A stretch of DNA of 64,000 nt from Pseudomonadota bacterium (GTDB lineage Bacteria > Pseudomonadota > Gammaproteobacteria > Steroidobacterales > Steroidobacteraceae): contig JAFEDS010000004.1 of the NCBI GenBank assembly GCA_018241505.1, positions 62,001-126,000 on the forward strand, given 5' to 3'. Below the pieces are notes generated by a model that had not been told where the DNA came from, made no database searches, and saw only the letters and a program-made list of their open reading frames with translations. Both the position numbers and the translations under genes were made by a program. Of the stretch, positions 35,147 through 44,053 are shown in pieces; position 1 is the stretch's first letter; each line of letters begins with the position of its first letter.

Positions 35147-36132
35147 CATTCAAAGCCATTCTTCTCGAGGACGCACAGGGCAGTGTGAGTGCCTCTGTCA
35201 AAACGCTCGATGACGCGAGCCTTCCCGCGGGCGATGTGACCGTTGCCATCGAGTACTCGACAATCAACTACAAGGACGGGCTGGTGATAGGGGGACTCGG
35301 TCGACTGGTCCGCCAGTATCCCCATGTTCCGGGGATCGATTTCGCAGGCACCGTCGAGACTTCCAACGTGGCCGCGTACGCGCCGGGCGACAAGGTGGTC
35401 CTGAATGGATGGCGTGTCGGCGAGCAGCGTTGGGGAGGCCTGGCCCAGAAGGCAAGAGTCAACAGTGAGTGGCTCGTGCGATTGCCGGAGAATCTGACTT
35501 CGCGGGATGCAATGACAATCGGCACGGCGGGATTGACGGCGATGCTGGCGGTCATGTCGCTCGAATCGCATGGCGTGACGCCTGAATCGGGCGAGGTCGT
35601 AGTAACGGGGGCGGCCGGTGGCGTGGGCAGCATTGCTGTGGCCTTGCTCGCGAATCTCGGCTTTCGCGTGGCCGCAGTGACCGGTCGAGCGGAGACCCAC
35701 GACTATCTTCACTCTCTGGGTGCCAATACGATCATCGAACGGGAAAAGCTCGGAGCGGCTCGGGGGAAACCGCTCGATAGCGAGCGCTGGGCAGGAGCCA
35801 TCGATACTGTAGGCAGCACCACTCTCGCCAACGTCCTGGCACAAACACGATACCGTGGCAGCGTCGCGGCATGTGGTCTTGCGCAAGGAAGCGATTTGCC
35901 GGTGACGGTCATGCCATTCATTATCCGCGGTGTCAACCTGCTTGGAATCGATTCGGTCATGTGTCCGTTGCAGATTCGCGAGCGTGCGTGGCGGCGTCTC
36001 GGGCGGGAGTTGCGGCGGGAGCAACTCACAACCCTGACATCCGTCGTCGGTCTCGCGCAGGTTCCCGCTGTTGCCGCCCGCATTCTGCAAGGCCAGGTGC
36101 GGGGTCGCACTGTCGTGGATGTTAACCTTTGA
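35143..36132 (+). CDS. YhdH/AcuI-type NADPH quinone oxidoreductase (acryloyl-CoA reductase-like, MDR family)
   Basis: The 329-residue protein has the zinc-free MDR fold with [19 protein letters not shown], a nucleotide-binding [16 protein letters not shown] and the [21 protein letters not shown] region typical of YhdH/AcuI. AcuI reduces acryloyl-CoA to propionyl-CoA with NADPH. Together with the CoA ligase and the following enoyl-CoA hydratase it suggests processing of a short or aryl-substituted 2-enoyl-CoA. The ATG overlaps the end of the frameshifted cistron. Confidence 0.86.
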   Translation: MTFKAILLEDAQGSVSASVKTLDDASLPAGDVTVAIEYSTINYKDGLVIGGLGRLVRQYPHVPGIDFAGTVETSNVAAYAPGDKVVLNGWRVGEQRWGGLAQKARVNSEWLVRLPENLTSRDAMTIGTAGLTAMLAVMSLESHGVTPESGEVVVTGAAGGVGSIAVALLANLGFRVAAVTGRAETHDYLHSLGANTIIEREKLGAARGKPLDSERWAGAIDTVGSTTLANVLAQTRYRGSVAACGLAQGSDLPVTVMPFIIRGVNLLGIDSVMCPLQIRERAWRRLGRELRREQLTTLTSVVGLAQVPAVAARILQGQVRGRTVVDVNL

Positions 36133-36175
36133 GCAATGCAACAGCAGGCAGGCTGAGCCTGCGGGAAGGTTGGAC

Positions 36176-36949
36176 TTGAGCTACCAGAACATTCTCGTCG
36201 AGAACCTCGACGCAGTCTGCATCATCACCCTGAACCGCCCCGAGGCGCTCAACGCATTGAGCATCGAGTTGATGTCAGAGCTGCGGCGGGCTCTCGAGGC
36301 GTGCGAGGGCGATTCGAAGATCGGAGCGATTGTGCTGACCGGCAGCAACCGCGCCTTCGCCGCCGGGGCGGATATCGCGCAAATGCACGGCCAGAGCGCG
36401 GTCGATGCGTTCCTGATGGACTTCGGTGCCCATCTGAATCCCACCGTTTGCGTGCGCAAGCCCATTATCGCCGCTGTTGCAGGGTACGCACTGGGCGGCG
36501 GGTGCGAGCTTGCGCTGGCTTGTGACTTCATCATTGCCGCGGATACAGCCCGCTTCGGTCAACCCGAAATTACGCTCGGCACTCTCCCGGGGGCAGGTGG
36601 AACTCAACGCCTGGCGAGAGCCATCGGCAAGGCCAAGACGATGGACCTGGTACTGACGGGTCGGATGATGGATGCTCAGGAGGCCGAGCGCTCGGGTCTG
36701 GTCGCTCGTGTCGTGCCTGCCGCGGAGCTCAGAGCCGAAGCGCTGAAGGCGGCCAACACAATCGCCGCGATGTCCCGCCCGGCTGCGGTGATGGCCAAGG
36801 AGGCGGTCAATGCAGCTTTCGAATCCGGGCTCGCGGAAGGGCTGCGGCTCGAGCGAAGGCTGTTTCAAATGTCCTTCGGCCACGAGGATTGCCGTGAAGG
36901 GATGGCCGCATTCCGCGAGAAGCGCAAGCCGCAGTTCCGGCATCGTTGA
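36176..36949 (+). CDS. enoyl-CoA hydratase/isomerase (crotonase family)
   Basis: The 257-residue crotonase-fold protein has the oxyanion-hole segments [12 protein letters not shown] and [15 protein letters not shown] and the catalytic Glu region [20 protein letters not shown], with both glutamates expected of a true hydratase. There is no ATG in the right place; TTG at 36176 (or 36170) follows GGGAAGG at normal distance. The protein should hydrate a 2-enoyl-CoA produced from the acid activated by the ligase at 22484. It is separated from the previous gene by about 40 bp. Confidence 0.88.
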   Translation: MSYQNILVENLDAVCIITLNRPEALNALSIELMSELRRALEACEGDSKIGAIVLTGSNRAFAAGADIAQMHGQSAVDAFLMDFGAHLNPTVCVRKPIIAAVAGYALGGGCELALACDFIIAADTARFGQPEITLGTLPGAGGTQRLARAIGKAKTMDLVLTGRMMDAQEAERSGLVARVVPAAELRAEALKAANTIAAMSRPAAVMAKEAVNAAFESGLAEGLRLERRLFQMSFGHEDCREGMAAFREKRKPQFRHR

Positions 36950-36978
36950 CTCGCTGTTGGCAACACGGCCATCCGTAG

Positions 36979-38205
36979 ATGGGTCCATCGAAATCAACAC
37001 GCTTTCCCGTCGGCCATGAAGTGACTCTGGCCGAGCTGGAGTCGGATCCGTATCCTGTGTACGCGCGCCTGCGCGCCCGCGAGCCGGTGAGCTGGCTGCC
37101 CGCTCTCAACATGTGGTATGTCACGGGGTACGAGGATGTCCGCACCGCCCTGTTGGATACCGCGCATCTAACGACCGTGTCGGACCACTCTACGATTTTC
37201 GACACTTTCGGCGCGCACATGTTGACGACTGAGAATCCGATCCATGATCGTTATCGGCGCGCGGCCCAGTATGCGTTTACTCCGGCATTTATACGGGAAA
37301 ACCTCGATGAGGCCATCTCCAACCTGACCGCGGGGCTCGTCCGCCAATTTCGCAACCGCGGGTGCGCGGAGTTGCGGTCCGCCTTCGCCAGCCGGCTCCC
37401 CATTCAGGTGATTCTGTTCGTGTGTGGGTTGCCCATGGATGCGGAACCGGGAATGCGCAGGTGGTACGACAGCTTCGAAGCGGCCCTGGCGAACTTCGCG
37501 GGAGATTCGGCCATTCGCGCGGCGGCGAAACTCAGCGTCGGGGAGTTTCACGCGTTGCTTGAAGAGGCCATACGCACTTGTGCCGCTGAAGCGGGCGAAG
37601 ACACCGGTCTGCGCTCCCTGATCTCGAGAATGGTCAACGCTCCGCCTGCCGAACGTCTGAGTGACGACGAGATCAAGCGCAATCTGTCCATTATCTTCTT
37701 CGGTGGCATCTCCACGGTGGAGGCGCTGTTGTTGAATTGCCTGTGGGCATTGTTCGAGCACCCCGGAGTCTTCGCCAGGGTGACGGCTGACAGGAGCCTG
37801 CTGCCTCAGGTCATTGACGAAACCATGCGCTGGCTGAGCCCGGTGCAATCCGCAACCCGACACGTGCTCGAGCCGTTTGAGTGGCGCGGCCTGCGGTTCG
37901 AGAAGGACGAGATCGTGAATTGCATGCTCGGTGCGGCCAATCGCGATCCGTCCGTGTTCAGCGATCCGGATCGCTTCGATGTAGATCGAGCCAATGTCCG
38001 CCGGCACCTGGGATTCGCGACCGGTCTTCATTCCTGTCTGGGATCCCAACTCGCCCGCACCGAAGCGCGGATCGCCCTCGAGGCACTGCTGCAGTTGCCG
38101 GAGCTGCAGTTGGATCGGGCGGCCAGCGAGCCGCCGACCGGCTACGAATTCCGCCAGTCGCGCCGGCTCGTGGTGCAGTGGCGCGAAGGCGAGACAAAAG
38201 ACTAA
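36979..38205 (+). CDS. cytochrome P450 (bacterial class I type)
   Basis: The 408-residue soluble P450 has the heme loop LGFATGLHSCLGSQLAR with Cys353, the ExxR pair in ETMRWL (281-284) and the I helix FFGGISTVEALL. The usual acid-alcohol pair (Asp/Glu-Thr) is Ser245-Thr246 here, which departs from the consensus and could alter oxygen activation. No ferredoxin or reductase partner is adjacent, although the Rieske ferredoxin gene at 13384 is in the island. It is the last gene of the long rightward operon from operator G, 29 bp after the enoyl-CoA hydratase. It may N- or O-dealkylate or hydroxylate the substrate. Confidence 0.88.
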   Translation: MGPSKSTRFPVGHEVTLAELESDPYPVYARLRAREPVSWLPALNMWYVTGYEDVRTALLDTAHLTTVSDHSTIFDTFGAHMLTTENPIHDRYRRAAQYAFTPAFIRENLDEAISNLTAGLVRQFRNRGCAELRSAFASRLPIQVILFVCGLPMDAEPGMRRWYDSFEAALANFAGDSAIRAAAKLSVGEFHALLEEAIRTCAAEAGEDTGLRSLISRMVNAPPAERLSDDEIKRNLSIIFFGGISTVEALLLNCLWALFEHPGVFARVTADRSLLPQVIDETMRWLSPVQSATRHVLEPFEWRGLRFEKDEIVNCMLGAANRDPSVFSDPDRFDVDRANVRRHLGFATGLHSCLGSQLARTEARIALEALLQLPELQLDRAASEPPTGYEFRQSRRLVVQWREGETKD

Positions 38206-38305
38206 CAGCGGCGGGAACGTCGAGTTGGATACCGGTCAGTTGGCGGCTCGGCTCGCCGGTTCGTGCGGGCGGCCGGGCCAAGCAAAAACTCCCGCACGGC
38301 TTGAT

Positions 38306-38959
38306 TCAGCCGGATCGTGCGCGAGCGATCATCTTCCCGGTGGCTGCATTCGCGTGAATGAATTGCAAGTCGATGTGCGGATGCGATTGCGCGAAGACCC
38401 TGAAAATCTCATCCGCGAAAGCCTGCCCGATTGCATCGATCCGCGCAAAGTCGAAAACGACCGTGCGGAACAACTCCACTCGGGCCAATACCCGTTTGGC
38501 CTGTGATCGTGACAGCAGTGGCTCACCGAGGTGTTGGGCCAACACGACGGGAACGACGGTCCGACTGAAGTCATAGCTCTCACCAGAAACATACTCGTCG
38601 AATATCTTCTTCGTAGTGCGGGTGGTTTGATTGGGAAGGCGCATCCAAACCGTCGTTCCGTTCCGGTACTGCGGGTTGTCCCTGATCCAGTCGTTGGCAT
38701 CGCCCTGCGCATGGGAAAATGACACTCCTCCGGAAAGAATATCGAAGCTGTCAAACATTCGCGAGGTGAAGAAAATTCCTTCTCCGGAGTGATGCGCCGG
38801 GGCGGTGGTCAACTTGCCCTTGGCCAGTTCGAGAATGGCATGTCGCTCATCGAGCAAGCCCATCTGGTCACGGATTTTCTTGAAGATGCCCACTCCGTCG
38901 TCGGCAATGACGATTTCTGTATCCGCGGCGGTCTGACGCAGCTCTGGCTGAGGGCGCAT
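38306..38959 (-). pseudogene. N-terminally truncated ATP-binding / DUF4325 (STAS-like) protein
   Basis: The reading frame encodes the rear part of a GHKL-type ATPase (IVIADDGVGIFKKI as the G1 box, GEGIFFTSRMFDSF as the G2 region) and then a DUF4325 STAS-like domain (from about residue 135, VVPVVLAQHLGEPLLSRSQAKR). Complete relatives have an N-box helix and additional sequence before the G1 box. Here translation upstream of the G1 box gives only low-complexity Arg/Pro/Gln residues and a stop at about 39030, so the N-terminal third is missing. It lies just past the catabolic operon and is probably a remnant at an insertion or deletion boundary. Confidence 0.6.
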
Positions 38960-39335
38960 CGAGGGCTCGATCCACTGACTGCGCCACTGGGGCGGGGGCC
39001 GGCGAGGTCTCGCTGCTGGGTGGCGTTTTCAGAATTCAGGCGTCAGCGAAGATATCGAGTGAGGTTTCGGTTGGGCGGGAATGGGTGGGACGGGTGACGG
39101 GAGACACCCACCATCCAGCCCTGACTATGCTCTGGTCGAGCCGATCGAGCCCAGACTATCAGGCGAAATGCGCGGCAGCTTCAGAGGGTTCGCGCGATGT
39201 CACGGCCCTCGGCAGGTAGGGCGAACGGCCGATTTGTCTGCGGACAATCATTTGCCGCAGGTGCAAAGAGACACACCCACGTCCGAGGACGCCTGGCACG
39301 CATTTGGCGTACGTGGGGACGGGGCAAGGACGTGT
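38960..39335. other. intergenic stretch with no recognisable gene
   Basis: Short open frames exist on both strands but none has a motif, a good start signal or resemblance to known proteins. This is where the missing N-terminus of the truncated ATPase would be. I see no transposase remnant or clear terminal inverted repeats. Confidence 0.5.
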
Positions 39336-40919
39336 TCATCGTGCGTTGGCGCGCGGCGTTTGAGACGTGCGCTCTGAAGTTGCGGCCTGCGTGCCTCTTT
39401 CCGCGACCCTTACCAGGCTCGCCAGGAATTTCGCGAACGGAGCGATGTTCTGACCAACGCTTGCTGCTTCTAGAGACGCCATGTACTCGGTGCGCCGCTC
39501 TACGGGGATGATTGTCCAGGGATAGCCTCCTGCACCCATCATTGTGTTCATCAGAAAGCGCCCCATGCGCCCATTTCCGTCCATGTATGGATGAATGTAG
39601 ACGAACACGAAGTGACCAAGGACGACACGCACGGCCGGCTCAGTTTCGGCCGTGAGCAGGTCGAAGAACTCAGGCATCAATTCTCGCACGGCCTCGTAAC
39701 TAGGCGGGACGTGCATCGATCGACGAATATAGACAGCGCCGCTCCTGAACCCTGCCAGGTCGGCGGGCTTCAGAATGCCCGCAGTGACGCTCGGACCAAA
39801 CAGCTCCGCATACCATGCGTCGTAGTCATGTCGCACGACGACGCCAGGGTTCTTGCCGGCAAGGATAGGCTCGAGACTCTTTTTCACACGCTGGAACGCT
39901 TGCCAGTACCCTCTTGCGGCAAGTGCGTTGCGGTTTTGCCGATCGTTTTCGTCGTTGTCAGGATTCCAGTTGCCTGAGCGGACTCGCTCGATCAGGGCCT
40001 TACTGACCCGATAGCCCTCAATCGACAGCGAGTTGTAAGCATCGTTGGCGTAAAGCTCATCCACCTGTTTGAGATACGTAGCGGCATCCATTCTCGCGCT
40101 GGGGGGGGGAGGAAAGGCTTTCAAAGCGGCTGCGCGCATTGAGGCCCAGAGCAGCTTCAGGCGATTGACGTACGGCGATATCTCGCGGGCGCCAAAAACA
40201 ATCACCGGCTTGTCTTTGAACGGATCAGACTCACTGACCTCATGGCCGGCGGCTCTCATGGCTCGCAGAATTTGATCGGCTGTTTCGTTCCTACCGATAT
40301 TCCGGAAGCCGCCTGCCAGCCGTCCGGCGACTACGGTGCGGCCGCCCTCCAGAAGCCTTCGAAGAAGGTCGGAGGGTTCGGCGACCATTGCCAGAGCCGC
40401 TCGCAAATCGTCAGGATGGTCGGCGAACTGGCCCGGAGAGCAGGCGATTAGTGCGGCAGGCAAGTTGAAGATCCGTAGGACGCTCTTGATCTCGCGATCT
40501 TCGGCTGGCGGGAGATCCAAGCGGACATCGAATATCGAGGTTCCGAACAGCAGCTCGGTCGGCTTATTGCCGCCTTTGGTGGATCGGACCAGAAGCTGCT
40601 TGGGAACCGTCCAATCGCCTATATGGATGCTCAGCGACTGTTCTGGGCTCAGACACCAGTTGTCTCCGAAGCGGTTGTTAAGATACTCGGAAGAGAATGC
40701 CCAGAAGGATGCGTACCAGCCGGTACTCTCGCCATCTGGCTCATCAGGGCGATTCGGGGTGTACCAGCCCTTCATGACTTCGCGAATGAACCCTGTCTTC
40801 AGAAGGCGCTGGCGGTGAGTTCGGGACAGTTGGTTCGTACGTATCGCAACGCACCCCCTATCCTGCAGCTCCTTGAGGGCAGACAGCGAGCCAGCTAGCT
40901 TTTCGGAGGGTTGAGCCAT
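39336..40919 (-). CDS. Fic-domain AMP-transferase with an N-terminal DNA-binding-like domain
   Basis: The 527-residue protein has a canonical Fic motif HPYMDGNGRMGR (residues 443-454), so it should transfer AMP or another nucleotide moiety to a protein. An inhibitory-helix motif S297-LSI-E301-G302 fits the self-inhibited Fic classes. The first 140 residues look like the winged-helix part of AbiEi-type antitoxins and related regulators (IREVMKGWYTPN and CLSPEQSLSIHIG), so the protein may bind DNA; this is similarity by eye. Its start codon is preceded at once by six 24-bp direct repeats, the obvious candidate target. It stands alone with no small antitoxin gene nearby. Confidence 0.85.
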   Translation of the reverse strand: MAQPSEKLAGSLSALKELQDRGCVAIRTNQLSRTHRQRLLKTGFIREVMKGWYTPNRPDEPDGESTGWYASFWAFSSEYLNNRFGDNWCLSPEQSLSIHIGDWTVPKQLLVRSTKGGNKPTELLFGTSIFDVRLDLPPAEDREIKSVLRIFNLPAALIACSPGQFADHPDDLRAALAMVAEPSDLLRRLLEGGRTVVAGRLAGGFRNIGRNETADQILRAMRAAGHEVSESDPFKDKPVIVFGAREISPYVNRLKLLWASMRAAALKAFPPPPSARMDAATYLKQVDELYANDAYNSLSIEGYRVSKALIERVRSGNWNPDNDENDRQNRNALAARGYWQAFQRVKKSLEPILAGKNPGVVVRHDYDAWYAELFGPSVTAGILKPADLAGFRSGAVYIRRSMHVPPSYEAVRELMPEFFDLLTAETEPAVRVVLGHFVFVYIHPYMDGNGRMGRFLMNTMMGAGGYPWTIIPVERRTEYMASLEAASVGQNIAPFAKFLASLVRVAERGTQAATSERTSQTPRANAR

Positions 40920-40927
40920 GACCGTTT

Positions 40928-41071
40928 CTAGGTTAATTGACCGAAGCGATTCTAGGCTATTCCGTTCGATCAGTTCTAGGTTATTCTGCCATTCTATTTA
41001 TAGGTTATTATGTCGATCAAGTTCTAGGTTATCGTGTCAGGCGATATCTGGGCTATATTGCCATCAAAGAC
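40928..41071. repeat. six direct repeats with exact 24-bp period upstream of the fic gene
   Basis: Units start at 40928, 40952, 40976, 41000, 41024 and 41048. Each begins with CTAGGTTAT or a one- to two-base variant (CTAGGTTAA, CTAGGCTAT, ATAGGTTAT, CTGGGCTAT), followed by about 15 variable bases in which CGATCAGTT or CGATCAAGTT recurs in units 2 and 4. The stretch is visibly more AT-rich than its surroundings. It fills the space between the fic start (40919, leftward) and prfC (41172, rightward) and contains a TATAAA-like -10 on the minus strand near unit 4. It is best read as a multi-site operator or iteron array. Confidence 0.8.
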
Positions 41072-41171
41072 TTACAGCCCAGCACCCAGCAACCGCTGTA
41101 GGCTCAGCGAGCTGCGGCGCAGCTAAGCTTGATGGGATTTTTGTACATCTCTCTGTATATGGTGAGGAAAA

Positions 41172-42770
41172 GTGGCGGTATCAGAGTCAGAAACATCTAA
41201 GGAAATCAAACGTCGAAGGACCTTTGCCATCATCTCCCACCCCGACGCCGGCAAAACCACCCTCACCGAAAAGCTGCTCCTCTTCGGAGGTGCCATCCAG
41301 ATGGCGGGCAGCGTCAAGGGCCGCAAAGCGGCGCGGCATGCCACGTCCGACTGGATGAGGCTCGAGCAGCAGCGCGGAATCTCCGTGACCTCATCGGTCA
41401 TGCAGTTCCCATACGGCGATTGCATCGTCAACCTGCTGGACACGCCCGGTCACGAAGACTTCTCCGAGGATACGTACCGGACGCTGACTGCAGTCGACTC
41501 CGCCCTCATGGTCATTGACTGTGCCAAGGGCGTAGAGGAGCGGACGATCAAACTGATGGAGGTCTGCCGCCTGCGCGACACGCCGATCATGACCTTCATC
41601 AACAAGTTGGACCGCGACGGGCGCGCACCGATTGAATTGCTCGACGAGATCGAGAAAGTCCTTGGAATCCGCACGACGCCAGTGACGTGGCCGATTGGGA
41701 TGGGTCGCGACCTGCGCGGCATCTATCATCTGCTCGAAGATCGGATCTACGCCTACGAGGCGGGAGCGAAGGGACGCGTAGGGGAGAACCTGATAATCGA
41801 CGGTCTGCATAGCCCGGAGGCACGCGAGTTTCTGGGCGACATGGCCCAGGCATTCGATGACGAAATCGAGCTGGTGAAGGGCGCGACGGAGGCCTTCCAC
41901 CCCGATGAGTACCGTGCGGGCAAACAGACGCCGGTATTCTTTGGGTCCGCGGTCAACAATTTCGGTGTGGAGGAACTCCTGGCATCCTTCACCACGCACG
42001 CCCCGGAACCGTTGGCGCGCACGGCGCGCGAGCGCACGGTCGACCCGAAAGAGGAGCACCTGACCGGGTTCGTGTTCAAGATCCAGGCCAACATGGATCC
42101 CATGCACCGCGACCGGATTGCCTTCATGAGGTTGTGTTCCGGGAAATACTCGCGCGGCATGCGCATGTATCACACGCGGTTGGCCAAGGAAGTCCGTGTG
42201 GCGGATGCGTTGACGTTCATGGCTGCGGATCGTGCGGCGGCTGAGGAAGCCTTCGCGGGTGACATCATCGGTCTGCACAATCACGGGACCATCAACATCG
42301 GTGACACGTTTACCGATGGCGAGAAGTTGACGTTCACGGGTGTGCCCAACTTCGCACCGGAGTTGTTCCGCCGTGCTGTCCTCAAGGATCCCTTGAAAGC
42401 GAAGGCGCTAAGCAAGGGGTTGTCGCAGTTGTGTGAAGAGGGCGCCACGCAGTTGTTCAAGCCGCTGCGTAACAACGATATGATTCTTGGTGCGGTAGGG
42501 CAGCTTCAGTTCGAGGTTGTGGCCTTTCGCCTGCAGGATGAGTACAGCGTGCAGTGTGTGTTTGATAACATCAATGTGCACACGGCGCGCTGGATTACTG
42601 CGAGCAATGAGCAGAAACTCGAGGAGTTTCGCGCCAAGGCGTATGATAACCTGGCGTTGGATCACAGTGGCGCGTTGGTTTATCTCGCGCCGTCGCGAGT
42701 CAACCTACAGTTGACCCAGGAGCGGTGGCCGGACATCACCTTCCACGAAACGCGCGAGCACGCGCAATGA
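41172..42770 (+). CDS. prfC: peptide chain release factor 3
   Basis: The 532-residue GTPase removes RF1/RF2 from ribosomes after peptide release. G-domain motifs are all visible: [10 protein letters not shown], the switch region [18 protein letters not shown] and NKLDRD; domains II and III follow in the usual order and the length matches RF3. The GTG start has GAGG eight bases upstream. It marks the return to core chromosome after the Fic segment. Its stop overlaps the ATG of the next gene as ATGA. Confidence 0.96.
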   Translation: MAVSESETSKEIKRRRTFAIISHPDAGKTTLTEKLLLFGGAIQMAGSVKGRKAARHATSDWMRLEQQRGISVTSSVMQFPYGDCIVNLLDTPGHEDFSEDTYRTLTAVDSALMVIDCAKGVEERTIKLMEVCRLRDTPIMTFINKLDRDGRAPIELLDEIEKVLGIRTTPVTWPIGMGRDLRGIYHLLEDRIYAYEAGAKGRVGENLIIDGLHSPEAREFLGDMAQAFDDEIELVKGATEAFHPDEYRAGKQTPVFFGSAVNNFGVEELLASFTTHAPEPLARTARERTVDPKEEHLTGFVFKIQANMDPMHRDRIAFMRLCSGKYSRGMRMYHTRLAKEVRVADALTFMAADRAAAEEAFAGDIIGLHNHGTINIGDTFTDGEKLTFTGVPNFAPELFRRAVLKDPLKAKALSKGLSQLCEEGATQLFKPLRNNDMILGAVGQLQFEVVAFRLQDEYSVQCVFDNINVHTARWITASNEQKLEEFRAKAYDNLALDHSGALVYLAPSRVNLQLTQERWPDITFHETREHAQ

Positions 42771-44053
42771 GCGCGACGGCGGCAGTGACCAACCGCGCCA
42801 AGCGGGTCCTCACCCGCCGCTCCGTCTTCGGCTGGGCCATGTACGACTGGGCCAACTCATCCTTCGCCTGCACCGTCATGGCCGGCTTCTTCCCCCTGTT
42901 CTTCAAACAGTTCTGGAATGCCGGCGTGCCGGCCACCGTAAGCACATTCCGCTTAGGGATCGCCAACGGCGTGGCGAGTTTCATTGTGGCGCTGGTCGCG
43001 CCCCTGGTCGGCGCGATAGCCGACAAGGGCAGTGCGCGAGTGCGCCTGCTGGGACTGTTCACAGTTCTCGGCGCGGCAATGACAGCCGGCATGTTCCTGG
43101 TCGCCAAGGGTGACTGGCTGCTGGCCAGCATTCTCTACATCGTGGCTTCGCTGGGTTTCTGGGGCGGCAACCAGTTCTACGACTCGCTTCTGACCGACGT
43201 ATCGGAAGAGCACGAGTACGATCTCGTGTCAGGTTACGGCTATGCGCTGGGTTACCTGGGCGGCGGCCTGTTGTTCGCGCTCAATGTGGCAATGGTATTG
43301 AAGCCGGCCATGTTTGGTTTCGCTGATGCCGGCGAGGCGGTCCGCTGGTCGTTTGTCAGCGTGGGCATCTGGTGGGCCGGTTTTTCCTTGTTCACTATTC
43401 TCCTCGTTAAAGAGCGCTCTGCCCAGCAGGCCTTGCCCGCGGCTGCGGCCATTCGTGCCGGCGCGGCCGAGCTTGTCAATACTTTGCGCCACTTGAGAGG
43501 CGATCGCACGCTGGTGTTGTTCCTGCTTGCCTATTGGTTTTACATTGACGGCGTCAACACCATCATCAAGATGGCGGTCGACTACGGCTTGTCCCTCGGC
43601 CTGAAGCAGAACAGCCTGATCACGGCTTTGCTCGTCGTCCAGTTTGTGGGGTTTCCCGCGGCGTTGGGTTTCGGTTGGCTGGGCCAGAAGCTGGGCCCGC
43701 GGGCCGGTATTCTGCTCGGTATCGCGGTCTACGCCGCGATCGCCTGCTACGCCTATTTCCTGAAGACCGAAACGCAGTTCATGGTGATGGCCATCATTAT
43801 CGGCCTGGTCCAGGGCGGCGTGCAGTCGCTGTCACGCTCGCTGTTCGGGCGACTCGTGCCGCCGGGGCGGTCGGGCGAGTTTTTCGGGTTCTATAACCTG
43901 ATGGGCAAGGCAGCGGCCATTCTGGGGCCGACGCTCACCGGGATCGTTGCCTTGCTGACGCATGACTCGCGGCTGGCCATTCTGTCCATCACCATCCTGT
44001 TTGTGATCGGGGCCATTTTCCTCACGCGCGTGCGGCTGGCGAAAAGCGCCTGA
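42767..44053 (+). CDS. MFS transporter of the UMF1/Atg22-like family
   Basis: The 428-residue membrane protein has twelve predicted helices and begins with the family signature [55 protein letters not shown] is the typical second-half motif. Bacterial members are putative effluxers of unknown substrate. The ATG at 42767 overlaps the prfC stop; a longer frame would start inside prfC. Its 3' end overlaps the convergent transglutaminase gene by 32 bp. Confidence 0.88.
   Translation: MSATAAVTNRAKRVLTRRSVFGWAMYDWANSSFACTVMAGFFPLFFKQFWNAGVPATVSTFRLGIANGVASFIVALVAPLVGAIADKGSARVRLLGLFTVLGAAMTAGMFLVAKGDWLLASILYIVASLGFWGGNQFYDSLLTDVSEEHEYDLVSGYGYALGYLGGGLLFALNVAMVLKPAMFGFADAGEAVRWSFVSVGIWWAGFSLFTILLVKERSAQQALPAAAAIRAGAAELVNTLRHLRGDRTLVLFLLAYWFYIDGVNTIIKMAVDYGLSLGLKQNSLITALLVVQFVGFPAALGFGWLGQKLGPRAGILLGIAVYAAIACYAYFLKTETQFMVMAIIIGLVQGGVQSLSRSLFGRLVPPGRSGEFFGFYNLMGKAAAILGPTLTGIVALLTHDSRLAILSITILFVIGAIFLTRVRLAKSA

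Noticed and set aside
40928..41071. CRISPR-like array because of regular repeats
   Set aside because: Only the first nine bases of each 24-bp unit are conserved, there is no room for spacers of normal length and no cas genes are present.
38206..41171. Insertion sequence or integrative element
   Set aside because: No transposase, integrase, tRNA end, terminal inverted repeats or target duplication could be seen.
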